From Spiro-02 sp034114085 (GTDB lineage: Bacteria; Spirochaetota; Spirochaetia; Sphaerochaetales; Sphaerochaetaceae), in NCBI GenBank assembly GCA_034114085.1, contig JAXEWB010000049.1, positions 1 to 64,000 on the forward strand: 64,000 bases of DNA, read 5' to 3'. Below are positions 34,300 through 43,088 of the stretch, piece by piece. The notes under the pieces are model-generated. The model searched no databases. It was not told where the DNA came from and was given only the letters and a program-made list of their open reading frames with translations. The stretch's first letter is position 1. Each line of letters opens with the position of its first letter. The position numbers and the translations under genes were made by a program.

Positions 34300-35144
34300 T
34301 GCGACAGCGTATCTATGTGAATTTCAAACGGTTCGATGTTCCTGCGTCCCTTGGCGGTGTCAACCGAATCGCGGATATCGCCTCGTATGGCGAGACGGTT
34401 GTTCGGGCGGTATTGCCTTTCTTGATGTCCTACAGGGGTGTAGAGTTCGCCCATTTCTATCCCGAAGCGCAGATTCCGGGTGCCGTTTCTGCTTGTGCCG
34501 GTTCTGATGTGTTGAAGATCGGTTGCCAAGGGGTGTATCGGCAGGATGTTTCGGCCGGCGGTAGCTTCGGTGCGTTCACGACGAACAGGCCCGCCGCGGC
34601 TATGGTCGCGCTCGGCTGCCACAGTACCATCATCGGTCATTGCGAGGAACGCAAGGACAAGAATGAGTTGTTTTCCTTGACGGGAAGCACTGACAGGAAG
34701 CTGGTCAACAGGGTTCTCAACGATGAGGTGAGGTGTGCGTTGAACCGGGGGCTTGACGTGTTGTACTGCGTCGGAGAACAGTCCGACGAGATGGAGCGTT
34801 GGGACGAAGTGATCCGTACCCAACTGTCGGTCGGACTTGAAGGGTGCGATTTGTCGAAGGTCGTCGTAGCCTATGAGCCTGTATGGTCTATCGGTCCTGG
34901 CAAGACTCCCGCTGGAAAGGAATACATCGCCAAGGTCGCCCGGTTGGTCAAAGAGACAATCGGCAACGTCCCGGTGGTCTATGGCGGGGGGCTCAAGGCT
35001 GAGAATGCGGCGATGCTTGCCTCGATTGACGAGATAGACGGCGGACTGATTGCATTGACGCGGTTTTCAGGGCAGATCGGGTTTTATCCCGATGAATATC
35101 TGGAGATCATCAGGTTGTATATGGCGGCGAAGTCGGCCCGGTAA
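34299..35144 (+). CDS. tpiA: Triosephosphate isomerase
   Basis: A 281-residue isomerase equilibrating DHAP and glyceraldehyde 3-phosphate. The catalytic Lys is in VNFKRFD near residue 10, His in STIIGHCEERK near residue 110 and Glu in VVAYEPVWSIGPGKTP near residue 190; PVVYGGGLKAENA binds phosphate. It is 25-30 residues longer than the usual enzyme and differs from the canonical IGHSERR, so it is probably a pathway-specific paralogue of the housekeeping copy. The ATG overlaps the aldolase stop (TGATG). Confidence 0.93.
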   Translation: MRQRIYVNFKRFDVPASLGGVNRIADIASYGETVVRAVLPFLMSYRGVEFAHFYPEAQIPGAVSACAGSDVLKIGCQGVYRQDVSAGGSFGAFTTNRPAAAMVALGCHSTIIGHCEERKDKNELFSLTGSTDRKLVNRVLNDEVRCALNRGLDVLYCVGEQSDEMERWDEVIRTQLSVGLEGCDLSKVVVAYEPVWSIGPGKTPAGKEYIAKVARLVKETIGNVPVVYGGGLKAENAAMLASIDEIDGGLIALTRFSGQIGFYPDEYLEIIRLYMAAKSAR

Positions 35145-35270
35145 ATGCATGCGCGCGGTTTTATCGGTCTTTTATGACGGCGGACAAAGCGGGCTGCGCT
35201 ATCATGCGTCGACCTGGGGCGTTTTGGGCTTGCCGTATGCGATATATTTCAAGAAGGAGAGCTATGTATA

Positions 35271-36749
35271 ATGAAAGTTGATTTTGAATATGGACAGGGT
35301 GTGATGAGCGCCGAGCTTCCGGACAATACCGATGTGTTCATCCCCGGCGTGACCGTTCCCGATCCTCCCCGCATCCCGGAGGAACGGTTGGTGGAGGAAA
35401 CGCTCAAAAGCATCCGCAATCCGATTGGGATGGATCCGTTGAGCAAGCTCGCCCGAAAAGGAAGCAAGGTCACGATCGTATTTCCCGACCGGGTGAAGGG
35501 TGGTGAGCAGGCGACCAGCCACAGGAAGATATCCATCAGGTTGATTTTGGATGAGCTGTATGCCGCTGGCGTCGAGAAGAAGGATATCCTGCTGATCTGT
35601 TCCAATGGACTGCACAGGAAAAACACCGCCGCTGAAATCCGCGGGGTGTTGGGCGACTACTTGTTCGATGAATTTTGGCCCTGTCATCAGATTATCAATC
35701 ATGATAGTGAGGATTATGACCATCTCGTCGATCTCGGCGCGACCCGCCGTGGAGATCCTGTGCTGATGAACAAGTATGTCTATGATTCCGACGTCGCCAT
35801 CCTGATCGGACATGTACAGGGCAATCCCTACGGTGGATATTCCGGCGGATACAAGCATTGTGCCACAGGAATTACCCATTGGCGTTCAATCGCATCCCAT
35901 CATGTTCCCGAGGTGATGCATCGGGATGATTTCACGCCGGTAAGCGGCGACAGTCTGATGCGGACCAAGTTCAACGAGATCGGCATGCATATGGAGGAGC
36001 GGATGGGCAAGAAGTTCTTCTGCTGCGATGCTGTCCTCGATACGAAAAGCCGCCAGATTTCCATTTGGTCCGGATACGCCAAGGAGATGATGCCGCTTTC
36101 CTGGATCGACGCTGACAAGCGTACCTATGTGCATTGGGCGCAGAAAAAATATGATGTGATGGTGTTCGGCATGCCTCAGTTCTTCCATTATGGCGAGGGG
36201 ATGGGAACCAATCCCATCATGCTGATGCAGGCGATCAGCGCGCAGGTAATCCGTCACAAACGGGTCATGAGCGACAGATGCGTGATCATCTGTTCATCGT
36301 TGTGCAACGGCTTTTTCCATGACGAGCTGTGGCCCTACACGCGCAAGATGTATGAGATGTTCGCCCACGATGAGATGAACACGCTCCCCGACATGAACCG
36401 TCTGGGTGAATACTTCGCCACGAACGACGAGTATGTCCGCCAGTACCGCTATGCCAACGCGTTCCATCCGTTCCATGGCTTTTCAATGATCAGTTGCGCC
36501 CATATCGCCGAGATGAACACCTCCGCGATCTACCTCGTCGGAGCAAAGGATCCGGGCTATGCCCGAGGCATGGGGCTGAAGACCCGCGCCACGTTCGAGG
36601 AGGCGCTCGCCGACGCCAAGCGGAAGTTCGTCGGTGAGAACCCCAACGTCCTCGCCCTGCCGTTGACGTTCAAGACCGCCGCGGTCCACCTATGCATGGC
36701 TGATGGCGACCATGCGCCAGTTGATGTTTCACATCCTTGTTGCGGTTAA
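35271..36749 (+). CDS. Lactate racemase-like (LarA/DUF2088) nickel-pincer family protein
   Basis: A 492-residue protein of the LarA superfamily, which uses a nickel-pincer nucleotide cofactor to racemise or epimerise 2-hydroxyacids. The N-terminal domain has VTIVFPDRVKGG, ICSNGLHRKNT and IINHDSEDYDHLVDLG. The cofactor-binding stretch GGYSGGYKHCATGITHWRSIASHH carries the Lys and His expected near residues 184 and 200 of LarA. It is about 70 residues longer than LarA. No larB, larC or larE genes, which make the cofactor, are nearby. It follows tpiA by 126 bases and probably belongs to the same operon; a terminator lies after it. Confidence 0.87.
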   Translation: MKVDFEYGQGVMSAELPDNTDVFIPGVTVPDPPRIPEERLVEETLKSIRNPIGMDPLSKLARKGSKVTIVFPDRVKGGEQATSHRKISIRLILDELYAAGVEKKDILLICSNGLHRKNTAAEIRGVLGDYLFDEFWPCHQIINHDSEDYDHLVDLGATRRGDPVLMNKYVYDSDVAILIGHVQGNPYGGYSGGYKHCATGITHWRSIASHHVPEVMHRDDFTPVSGDSLMRTKFNEIGMHMEERMGKKFFCCDAVLDTKSRQISIWSGYAKEMMPLSWIDADKRTYVHWAQKKYDVMVFGMPQFFHYGEGMGTNPIMLMQAISAQVIRHKRVMSDRCVIICSSLCNGFFHDELWPYTRKMYEMFAHDEMNTLPDMNRLGEYFATNDEYVRQYRYANAFHPFHGFSMISCAHIAEMNTSAIYLVGAKDPGYARGMGLKTRATFEEALADAKRKFVGENPNVLALPLTFKTAAVHLCMADGDHAPVDVSHPCCG

Positions 36750-36778
36750 TACTTGCTGTTTCTGGTTTATAATATCAT

Positions 36779-36828
36779 CGAGAGGCTATCGTTTGAGGTT
36801 TTTGATCAATCGATAGCCTCTCGCTTTT
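36779..36828 (+). terminator. Strong terminator of the amino-sugar/LarA operon
   Basis: A perfect 13-bp stem (CGAGAGGCTATCG / CGATAGCCTCTCG) with a 19-base loop is followed by CTTTTGTT, 30 bases after the LarA stop. Confidence 0.9.
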
Positions 36829-37006
36829 GTTCCTCAAGAAAGTTGATATTGCAAAAATACGATATCCCTGTCTCCCGACAGGGTTCCTGAAGTCTTTTGG
36901 TGAACAGCCTTGTACAAAAAATTCAGGACAGGCCCTTTTGAGAAGCTGGCGCTCTTTTCGGATTTTTGCAGTAAACTGCGAAAATCTCCAATATAAGGTG
37001 TGATGC

Positions 37007-37202
37007 ATGGAAATCAAAAGGGACCGTTGCCTGAATATCTGATCAGCAAGAAGCATAACGGATTGATTAAAGTCATAACCGGCATGAGGAGATGCGGGAA
37101 GTCCTGTCTCCTGTTCAATCTCTTCAAGGAGCATTTGCTTTCGGAGGGAATAGACGAAAAGCATATTATTGAGATTGCGTTCGATGCTTTTGAAAGCAAG
37201 CA
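37007..37202 (+). pseudogene. AAA-type ATPase (DUF4143 family) N-terminal remnant
   Basis: MEIKRDRCLN at 37007 continues, after a frame change, as YLISKKHNGLIKVITGMRRCGKSCLLFNLFKEHLLSEGIDEKHIIEIAFDAFES. This is the start of the AAA_14/DUF4143 ATPase family, with Walker A GMRRCGKS. The match ends at about 37200, where a 9-base tandem repeat begins. At least 300 residues are missing, so it is non-functional. Confidence 0.75.
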
Positions 37203-37362
37203 GCTCCGCTACCGCTCAGGTCGCTCAGGTCGCCCAGGTCGTCCACATCGCTGACATCGCTGACGTACCGCTCAGGTCGCCCACATCGCCCACATCGCTG
37301 ACTTGCCGCTCAGGTCGCTCACATCGCCCACATCGCCCACATCGCCCACATCGCTGAGGTGC
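37203..37362. repeat. 9-bp minisatellite (CACATCGCC / CAGGTCGCC)
   Basis: About 16-17 units of nine bases, variants of CANRTCGCY, run from the end of the ATPase remnant. A coding read would give Ser-Pro-Thr or Arg-Pro-His repeats, but no intact gene contains it. The array replaces the rest of the ATPase gene. 37363-37560 holds nothing else recognisable. Confidence 0.85.
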
Positions 37363-37564
37363 GGCGGGGGCTTATGGGGTTGTATGCGCCCGGTCTGTTG
37401 CTGACGAGAGCTTGCGTCATGGCGCATTATCGTATTTTGGTGAGAACTGGATAGGCTTTATTTTCATCATCACATAAAAAAGGCTGAAAAAATTTCATAC
37501 TTTGCAAATTCTGGAACGGGTGTAGTCTGGAGACAAGCTCGTCATAGGGAGGCGTGGAAAGGAT

Positions 37565-38374
37565 ATGATGGAAAAGAATAAAAAGGAGATGGCGGGCGAT
37601 TCGCGGATGCTCTCCGAGAAGACGAAGTCCAGACTGTGGCTGCTTCTTTCGTTCTTGGTTGCGCTTGGTGTATGGACGTTGCTGTCCGTATTGCCGAGGA
37701 CGGCGCGTTGTTTCCCCAATGTCATTGTGACGTTGCGGCAGATTCCCGTGATGATTCAGCGCGGGGTGTTGTTCAAGGATATCGGGAGCAGCCTGATCAG
37801 CGTTGGCGCGGGGTACGTCCTTGGTTTTGTGATCGCGCTGCCGGTAGCGATTCTCATGGCCTGGTACAAGCCTGTGCGGAACATCGTGGAACCATGGATC
37901 CAGTTTATCAGGAACATCCCGCCTCTGGCGTATGTGCCGTTGATCGTCATTGCCGCCGGTGTCGGACGGAAACCGCAGATTATCGTCATTACCATCGCGA
38001 CGTTCCTGATTATGTGCATTACGATCTATCAAGGGATCATCAATATCGACGAGACGTTGATCAAGGCCGCGAAGGTGCTTGGCGCTACCGACAAGGACAT
38101 CTTTATCCGCGTTCTGGCGCCGGCGTCCCTGCCGTTCATACTGACGGCGATCCGGCTCGGCGCTTCCGTAGCGTTGACCACGTTGATCGCGGCGGAGTCT
38201 ACTGGCGCGTTCGCCGGGTTGGGGATGCGTATCAGGAGCCTCAACAACAACTTCGAGACGGAACCGATGTTGCTGTACATCATCATCATCGGCGTGATTG
38301 GGATTACGGTGGAGAAGATTATCAAGTTGCTTGAAAGGAAGTTGACGGGATGGCAGGAGAAACGAGAGCTATAA
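37565..38374 (+). CDS. ABC transporter permease (SsuC/TauC/NMT1 type)
   Basis: A 269-residue inner-membrane permease with six helices. The EAA loop reads AAKVLGATDKDIFIRVLAPASLPFILTAIRLGAS, followed by TTLIAAESTGAFAGLGMRI as in SsuC/TauC-like permeases. It forms an importer with the ATPase (25-base overlap) and the binding protein that follow. Family members import sulfonates, taurine, nitrate or pyrimidine precursors; substrate here is not readable. Either ATG at 37565 or 37568 may be used after GGAAAGGAT. Confidence 0.93.
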   Translation: MMEKNKKEMAGDSRMLSEKTKSRLWLLLSFLVALGVWTLLSVLPRTARCFPNVIVTLRQIPVMIQRGVLFKDIGSSLISVGAGYVLGFVIALPVAILMAWYKPVRNIVEPWIQFIRNIPPLAYVPLIVIAAGVGRKPQIIVITIATFLIMCITIYQGIINIDETLIKAAKVLGATDKDIFIRVLAPASLPFILTAIRLGASVALTTLIAAESTGAFAGLGMRIRSLNNNFETEPMLLYIIIIGVIGITVEKIIKLLERKLTGWQEKREL

Positions 38375-39141
38375 AGGTCAGGTGCGAGGATGTCAAGAAG
38401 ACCTATCAGGGGCGCAACGGGGAAGTAGTGGCGTTGAACGGGGTGAGCCTTGACATCGCGGAGAACGAGTTCGTCACTGTCGTCGGTCCTTCGGGGTGCG
38501 GCAAATCGACGTTGCTCAATATCATCGCCGGGTTGCTGGAACCTTCCGGCGGCAGGATCGTCTGCAACGGCAAGGAAGTGAAGGGTACGGGCCCTGACCG
38601 CGGCGTGGTGTTCCAGCAGTATGCGCTGTTTCCTTGGCTGACGGTCAAGAAGAATGTCATGTTCGGTTTGAACATGAAGGGTATCAAGGGAAAAGAAGCT
38701 GAAGCGGTCGCGATGAAATATATCAGGATGGTTGATCTGGAGAAGTTCTGCGACCATTATCCCAAGGAGCTTTCCGGGGGGATGAAGCAGCGCGTGGCCA
38801 TCGCCCGCGCCTATGCCGCCGACCCGCAGGTGCTGCTGATGGATGAGCCGTTCGGCGCTTTGGACGCTCAGACGAGGACTCAGTTGCAGCAGGAGCTGCT
38901 GAATACGTGGGAGAAGGAGCAGAAGACGTGTTTTTTCATCACCCATGATGTCGATGAGGCGTTGATTCTTGGGCAGCGGGTGGTGATCATGAGCGCCCGT
39001 CCCGGACGGATCAAGGATATCGTGGATGTCGACATTCCGTATCCGAGGGACCAGGAGACCAAGATGTCCGAACGGTTCCTGGAGCTGAAGAACCAGATTT
39101 GGGCGCAGGTGTATCAGGAATATCTTGAGGTTCGTAAGTAG
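38350..39141 (+). CDS. ABC transporter ATP-binding protein (SsuB/TauB type)
   Basis: A 263-residue ATPase with Walker A GPSGCGKST near residue 50, Q-loop VVFQQYALFPWL, signature LSGGMKQRVAIARA near 140, Walker B VLLMDEPFGALD and H-loop ITHDVDEAL. It powers the permease encoded just upstream. The start GAAAGGAAGTTGACGGG-ATG lies within the permease gene, indicating translational coupling. Confidence 0.96.
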   Translation: MAGETRAIKVRCEDVKKTYQGRNGEVVALNGVSLDIAENEFVTVVGPSGCGKSTLLNIIAGLLEPSGGRIVCNGKEVKGTGPDRGVVFQQYALFPWLTVKKNVMFGLNMKGIKGKEAEAVAMKYIRMVDLEKFCDHYPKELSGGMKQRVAIARAYAADPQVLLMDEPFGALDAQTRTQLQQELLNTWEKEQKTCFFITHDVDEALILGQRVVIMSARPGRIKDIVDVDIPYPRDQETKMSERFLELKNQIWAQVYQEYLEVRK

Positions 39142-39242
39142 ATCGTGGATTGCCCTGCGTGCGATAGCTGTCGTGGACGGTGAAGCATGGAGGACTGTAT
39201 AGAAGAGATTTGAAGGGATTTCAAAGGGAAAAGGAGTTTGCA

Positions 39243-40229
39243 ATGAAAAAACTTATTGCGGTATTGATGATTGTTCTCTGTGTGTGCTCGATGTCTTTCG
39301 CCAATGGCACGAAGGAAGACGCGGCGCAGCTCAAGACCATCCGGGTTGCATACATGCCCAACTATGCTTCGCTGTGCAGCGTGGTCGCCGGTATGAAGAC
39401 CGGTGCGTTCGCGGAGCAGGGCCTCAAGGTTGAACTGGTGGAATTCGCCGATGGTCCTACGATTATCGCCGCCATGGAAAGCGGTTCCATTGATATCGGC
39501 TACATTGGGGCCGGAGCCCACAAGCTCTGCATCAATGGTCGCGCCAAGATTTTCGCCCTGAGCCATGTAGGCAACGGCGACGCAGTGATCGGCCTGAAGA
39601 GCCATGGCGTCAATTCCGCCGCGGACCTCAAGGGCAAGAAGGTCGGCTATGCTTCCGGGACCTCCAGTGAGAACATCCTGCGCTGGACGCTTGAAGATAT
39701 CGGCTTGACTTTCAATGATATCGTGGCGATGGAAATGGATGCTTCCGGCATTGTCTCCGCCATGACCAGCGGTTCTCTCGACGCTTGCGCGACCTGGTCT
39801 CCGTCGACATTCATCATTACCGAGCAGATGGGCGCCGATGCAGTCAAATTGTCCGACAACCTGACGTTCGCCGACAAGACTGCGTCGATTTCCTCCTGGA
39901 TCGTCATGAGCAAGTACGCGGATCAAAACGCCGACACGTTGCTGCGCTTTACAAAGGCGCTCTACAAGGGCATGGACTACCGCGCCGAGAATATTGAGCA
40001 GACTTGCCGGTGGGTCGCGGAAACGATCGGGGCCAATTTCGACACTATGTGGCTCCAGAGGGGCGACGCCGAGTGGATTACCAGCGCTGAATTGGTATCC
40101 CAGGTCAAGGACGGTACTGTCGAGAAGCTGTACGAGGTCCAGAAGATCGGTTTCGGATCTGCGGTCAACCCGGATACCCCGGTCGCAGGCTATGTGCTTT
40201 TTGACAACATGCTGAAGGCCGCCGAATAA
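39243..40229 (+). CDS. ABC transporter substrate-binding protein (NMT1/SsuA-like)
   Basis: A 328-residue exported protein: signal peptide MKKLIAVLMIVLCVCSMSFA, then NGTKEDAA. The mature part shows IRVAYMPNYASLCSVVAGMKTGAFAEQGLKVEL, ADGPTIIAAMESGSIDIGYIGAG and GKKVGYASGTSSENILRW, the two-lobed binder of the SsuA/THI5-like class. ATG 39243 follows AAAAGGAG, and the 21-codon upstream extension is not used. It is the last gene of the three-gene importer; a terminator follows. Confidence 0.95.
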   Translation: MKKLIAVLMIVLCVCSMSFANGTKEDAAQLKTIRVAYMPNYASLCSVVAGMKTGAFAEQGLKVELVEFADGPTIIAAMESGSIDIGYIGAGAHKLCINGRAKIFALSHVGNGDAVIGLKSHGVNSAADLKGKKVGYASGTSSENILRWTLEDIGLTFNDIVAMEMDASGIVSAMTSGSLDACATWSPSTFIITEQMGADAVKLSDNLTFADKTASISSWIVMSKYADQNADTLLRFTKALYKGMDYRAENIEQTCRWVAETIGANFDTMWLQRGDAEWITSAELVSQVKDGTVEKLYEVQKIGFGSAVNPDTPVAGYVLFDNMLKAAE

Positions 40230-40253
40230 CGGATTTCCTGTATTCGGTTGATG

Positions 40254-40288
40254 ACGGGGCTGTCGCGGTGCGATAGCCCCGTTTTGTC
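40254..40288 (+). terminator. Terminator of the NMT1-type ABC operon
   Basis: A 13-bp stem (ACGGGGCTGTCGC / GCGATAGCCCCGT, one G-U pair) with a GGT loop is followed by TTTGTCTTT, 25 bases after the binding-protein stop. Confidence 0.92.
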
Positions 40289-40289
40289 T

Positions 40290-40732
40290 TTGTAGGTTTG
40301 CTTGAGGATTGATTGGTGATTGCCCGGTGTTCGCTCTAGGCTCAACCGGTGTTCACTCTAGACATGGAGATTGCTTTGGGGTTGCTTGGTAATCGCTTGG
40401 TGACTACTCTGGGCTTGTTCAGTATTCATTGATATTTTGAGGTACGCATAGGTTCCCTTTTTTTTGGGGGGGGCAAGGGTTGTACGCTGCCTAGGAATTG
40501 CGCCTGTAGACGTCTGGGGGCAGTCCCCGGACATGCCCGAAGGTCGTTTCGACTGGTCAGTGGGTGTTTGGGGGGACGGGGAAAACGGATGGTTGGGCGA
40601 AAGGATGATGCTTCCTCAGAAACGTTTCGTTTTTCCCCTTATGGAGCTGTCTTTGTGCCGTTTTCCCTGAAGGTGTGCTATCATAGTGGGCGATGCCGCA
40701 TAGTGGCGGATGCTTGAAGGAGGATGTGTGGG
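40290..40732. other. Intergenic region with short direct repeats
   Basis: Two near copies of CCGGTGTTCRCTCTAGRC occur at about 40326-40343 and 40350-40367. Further degenerate GGTTGCTTGGT-type words follow, then a T8-G8 run near 40460. No gene is supported. Confidence 0.45.
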
Positions 40733-42229
40733 ATGCTGTTTTTCATCATAGCCGCGATTGTATTCTGTTCGTTCATCCTTCTGCTTGTCAAAAGGGAATT
40801 GCGTTCGTTGTTGCTTTGCGCCTTGTGCTCCACCTTGTTTGTGTTCTGGTTCGGGATTCTGACCTATATAGCGAAAAAGGGTGGGATAGGTTCCGATATG
40901 GCGACGATTCTGTTCGGGCCACGGATATTGCGGACGACATTGCAATATCTGAGGCTGACCTTGGGAGAGCTGGGATATATCGTTGCGTTTGGAAGATATC
41001 TGTTTCCTCCGCTCATGCTTTGGGTCGCGTTGGATTTTTCCTATTTCAACGCGGCGGCTTGGATAAAGAAACGTGTCTGGATGTTGTTTGTCCTGCCTGT
41101 AGTCTATTTGATCCTCTATTGGCCTTCGGTGTTCGAAGGTGTGACTGCCGGCGGAGAATTCTGGTTGCGGTTGGTGGTGACTTCAAGTTCAGTATGGATA
41201 TGGAGCTACTTGATATTGACGGTTGCTGTGATGCTCTATGAGTATCGTTCCATCACCGCGGTGTTCTTCAAACGAAGATTTTTGTGCAAGAGCCTGCTGC
41301 TGGCTTCGCTGGCGGTGCTGTACGCGATTTTCTGTCCGCAGGATCCTGCGCAGATATATCTGTTCTACCGCAATGACTACATGTGGATGCTTGGCCTGTG
41401 GTATCTGTCGAAAGGGTTCAATACAAAGATGTATGCCGCGGTAGGGACGATCAGTGTCGTTTCGGCTGGGATTGGGTTCTTTTCCTTTTTGAGATATGCG
41501 CAGCTTCAATGGGATGAGGAACGGGAGGAGGTTACGCTTAAACGCAAGGGGCGGGAGGCGAGCCAAGGGATTAGCATGTTCATCCATGGCACAAAAAACG
41601 AGTTGCTGGCGAACCGCATACTGATCTGTCGGCTGGAACGTTCCCTGTCGTCTGCCGGGCTGCGAAACGAAGATGCGACGGCGGTGGCGTCCAGGCTTGA
41701 AGACATCAACGAGAAGCTACTCGGCAGGATGGATAAGCTGTATGCCGCGGTCAAGACGGACAGCCTGAAACTGGCTCCGCTCAAAGTGAACGAGATTATC
41801 AGAAACGCCATAGAAAAATTCCGAGGCAAATATCCAGATGGTAGCCTGGTTTTTGAGCTGGCGGATGAAGAGATGTTGGTAATGGCGGATATGGAGCATC
41901 TTTCTGAGGCTTTGTACAATCTGATGATCAACGCTTGGGAAGCCACGCTTTCCGCATCCCGGAGGACGCCTGTAGAAGTATACGCCCATCAGGAACGTCT
42001 ATGGACTTCTGTGACGGTGAAGGACAATGGCATGGGGATTAGCAAGAAAGAGTCCCGCCGTATCTGGGAACCTTTTTATTCCAACAAGAACAGTTCCACC
42101 AACTGGGGGATGGGTATGTATTATGTGCGGAGTACAGTGAGAAGCCATCTTGGGTCGGTACGGTTTGAAAGTGAAATTGGAACGGGGACTCGGTTCATCG
42201 TGCTATTGCCGAAGTATGGGAGAATATAG
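40733..42229 (+). CDS. Sensor histidine kinase with 7-8 membrane segments
   Basis: A 498-residue kinase. The N-terminal half (to about residue 250) is almost entirely hydrophobic helices. A cytoplasmic part follows with the phosphoacceptor-like box FIHGTKNELL (His near residue 285, H-x3-N-x-L as in CitA/DcuS kinases). The HATPase_c domain has LYNLMINAWEA (N box), VKDNGMGI (G1), WGMGMYYVRSTVRSHLG (G2) and TGTRFIVLLP. It is paired with the response regulator 3 bases downstream. The signal is unknown. ATG 40733 is set by AAGGAGG; the ATG at 40724 is too close. Confidence 0.9.
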   Translation: MLFFIIAAIVFCSFILLLVKRELRSLLLCALCSTLFVFWFGILTYIAKKGGIGSDMATILFGPRILRTTLQYLRLTLGELGYIVAFGRYLFPPLMLWVALDFSYFNAAAWIKKRVWMLFVLPVVYLILYWPSVFEGVTAGGEFWLRLVVTSSSVWIWSYLILTVAVMLYEYRSITAVFFKRRFLCKSLLLASLAVLYAIFCPQDPAQIYLFYRNDYMWMLGLWYLSKGFNTKMYAAVGTISVVSAGIGFFSFLRYAQLQWDEEREEVTLKRKGREASQGISMFIHGTKNELLANRILICRLERSLSSAGLRNEDATAVASRLEDINEKLLGRMDKLYAAVKTDSLKLAPLKVNEIIRNAIEKFRGKYPDGSLVFELADEEMLVMADMEHLSEALYNLMINAWEATLSASRRTPVEVYAHQERLWTSVTVKDNGMGISKKESRRIWEPFYSNKNSSTNWGMGMYYVRSTVRSHLGSVRFESEIGTGTRFIVLLPKYGRI

Positions 42230-42232
42230 TCC

Positions 42233-42907
42233 ATGGAAAAACTGCGGGTGCTGGTAGCCGAAGACTTTGATGTGTTGCGAGAGGATATTTGCGAGATTGT
42301 GGAGACCGCCCCCGATATGACGGTTGTCGCTTCGGTCTCAACGGGAAAAGCGGTCGTGGAGAAATACCGGGAGCTTCTGCCTGATGTCGTTCTGATGGAT
42401 ATCGAGATGGAGAGCATGGACGCCGGAATCCGGGCGGCGGAGGTGATAGTCGCTGAAAACCCCGATGCGCTGGTAATATACCTGACATCCCACGAAAGTG
42501 ATGACATCATCATTACCGCAATGGCGACGGGGGCGGTGGACTATATCGTCAAAGGAAGCGGACCGGAAACGATACGCGACCATATCCGTGCCGCGGTACA
42601 CGGTGAGGGACGGCTGGACTCCCGGATACAGCAGGTTGTGATGGGCGAATACAAACGGTTGCGGAAGAACGAACGGAATCTGTTGTTCTTTATCCAAAAA
42701 CTTGGCTCTCTGACACCTGTCGAGCGAGAACTTGTCGGTTATCTGCTGAAAGGTTTCAAGGTAAAGGATATCGCCGCGGCCCGGAACGTGGAGATCGTCA
42801 CTGTGAAATCCCAGATTCGCACGTTGTTGCAGAAAGCCGGCTGTACAAGGACCCGGGAGGTTGTGAAACTTATAGAGGAACTGGACATCAGCCATCTGTT
42901 TGTCTGA
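42233..42907 (+). CDS. Response regulator, LuxR/NarL-type
   Basis: A 224-residue regulator. The receiver domain has the acidic pair at residues 10-11 (AEDFD), phosphoacceptor Asp56 in VVLMDIEM, Thr85 in IYLTSHE and Lys107 in DYIVKGSG. The C-terminal HTH reads LTPVERELVGYLLKGFKVKDIAAARNVEIVTVKSQIRTLLQKAGC. It is the cognate partner of the upstream kinase. Targets are not evident, though the neighbouring ABC, ROK and TTT genes are candidates. Confidence 0.94.
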   Translation: MEKLRVLVAEDFDVLREDICEIVETAPDMTVVASVSTGKAVVEKYRELLPDVVLMDIEMESMDAGIRAAEVIVAENPDALVIYLTSHESDDIIITAMATGAVDYIVKGSGPETIRDHIRAAVHGEGRLDSRIQQVVMGEYKRLRKNERNLLFFIQKLGSLTPVERELVGYLLKGFKVKDIAAARNVEIVTVKSQIRTLLQKAGCTRTREVVKLIEELDISHLFV

Positions 42908-43088
42908 CGAGCGCCTGTGTTTTGGGAGCCAAAAAAACGCTTCAGGTGTTTTGATGCTATGAATTCGTGTGTTTTGAGTAGAATCATGTGACAAAATCAC
43001 TTTCATTCTTGCCCAACTTGTGATAATGAGCTAGGTTGAGTAAATGATTTCGGGAATTGGGAGGTTCATCTTCTGATGGAGGGGACAT

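Noticed and set aside
38029..39243. 404-codon minus-strand frame over the ABC permease and ATPase genes
   Set aside because: The plus strand encodes unmistakable permease and ATPase motifs; the opposite frame is open because of codon bias.
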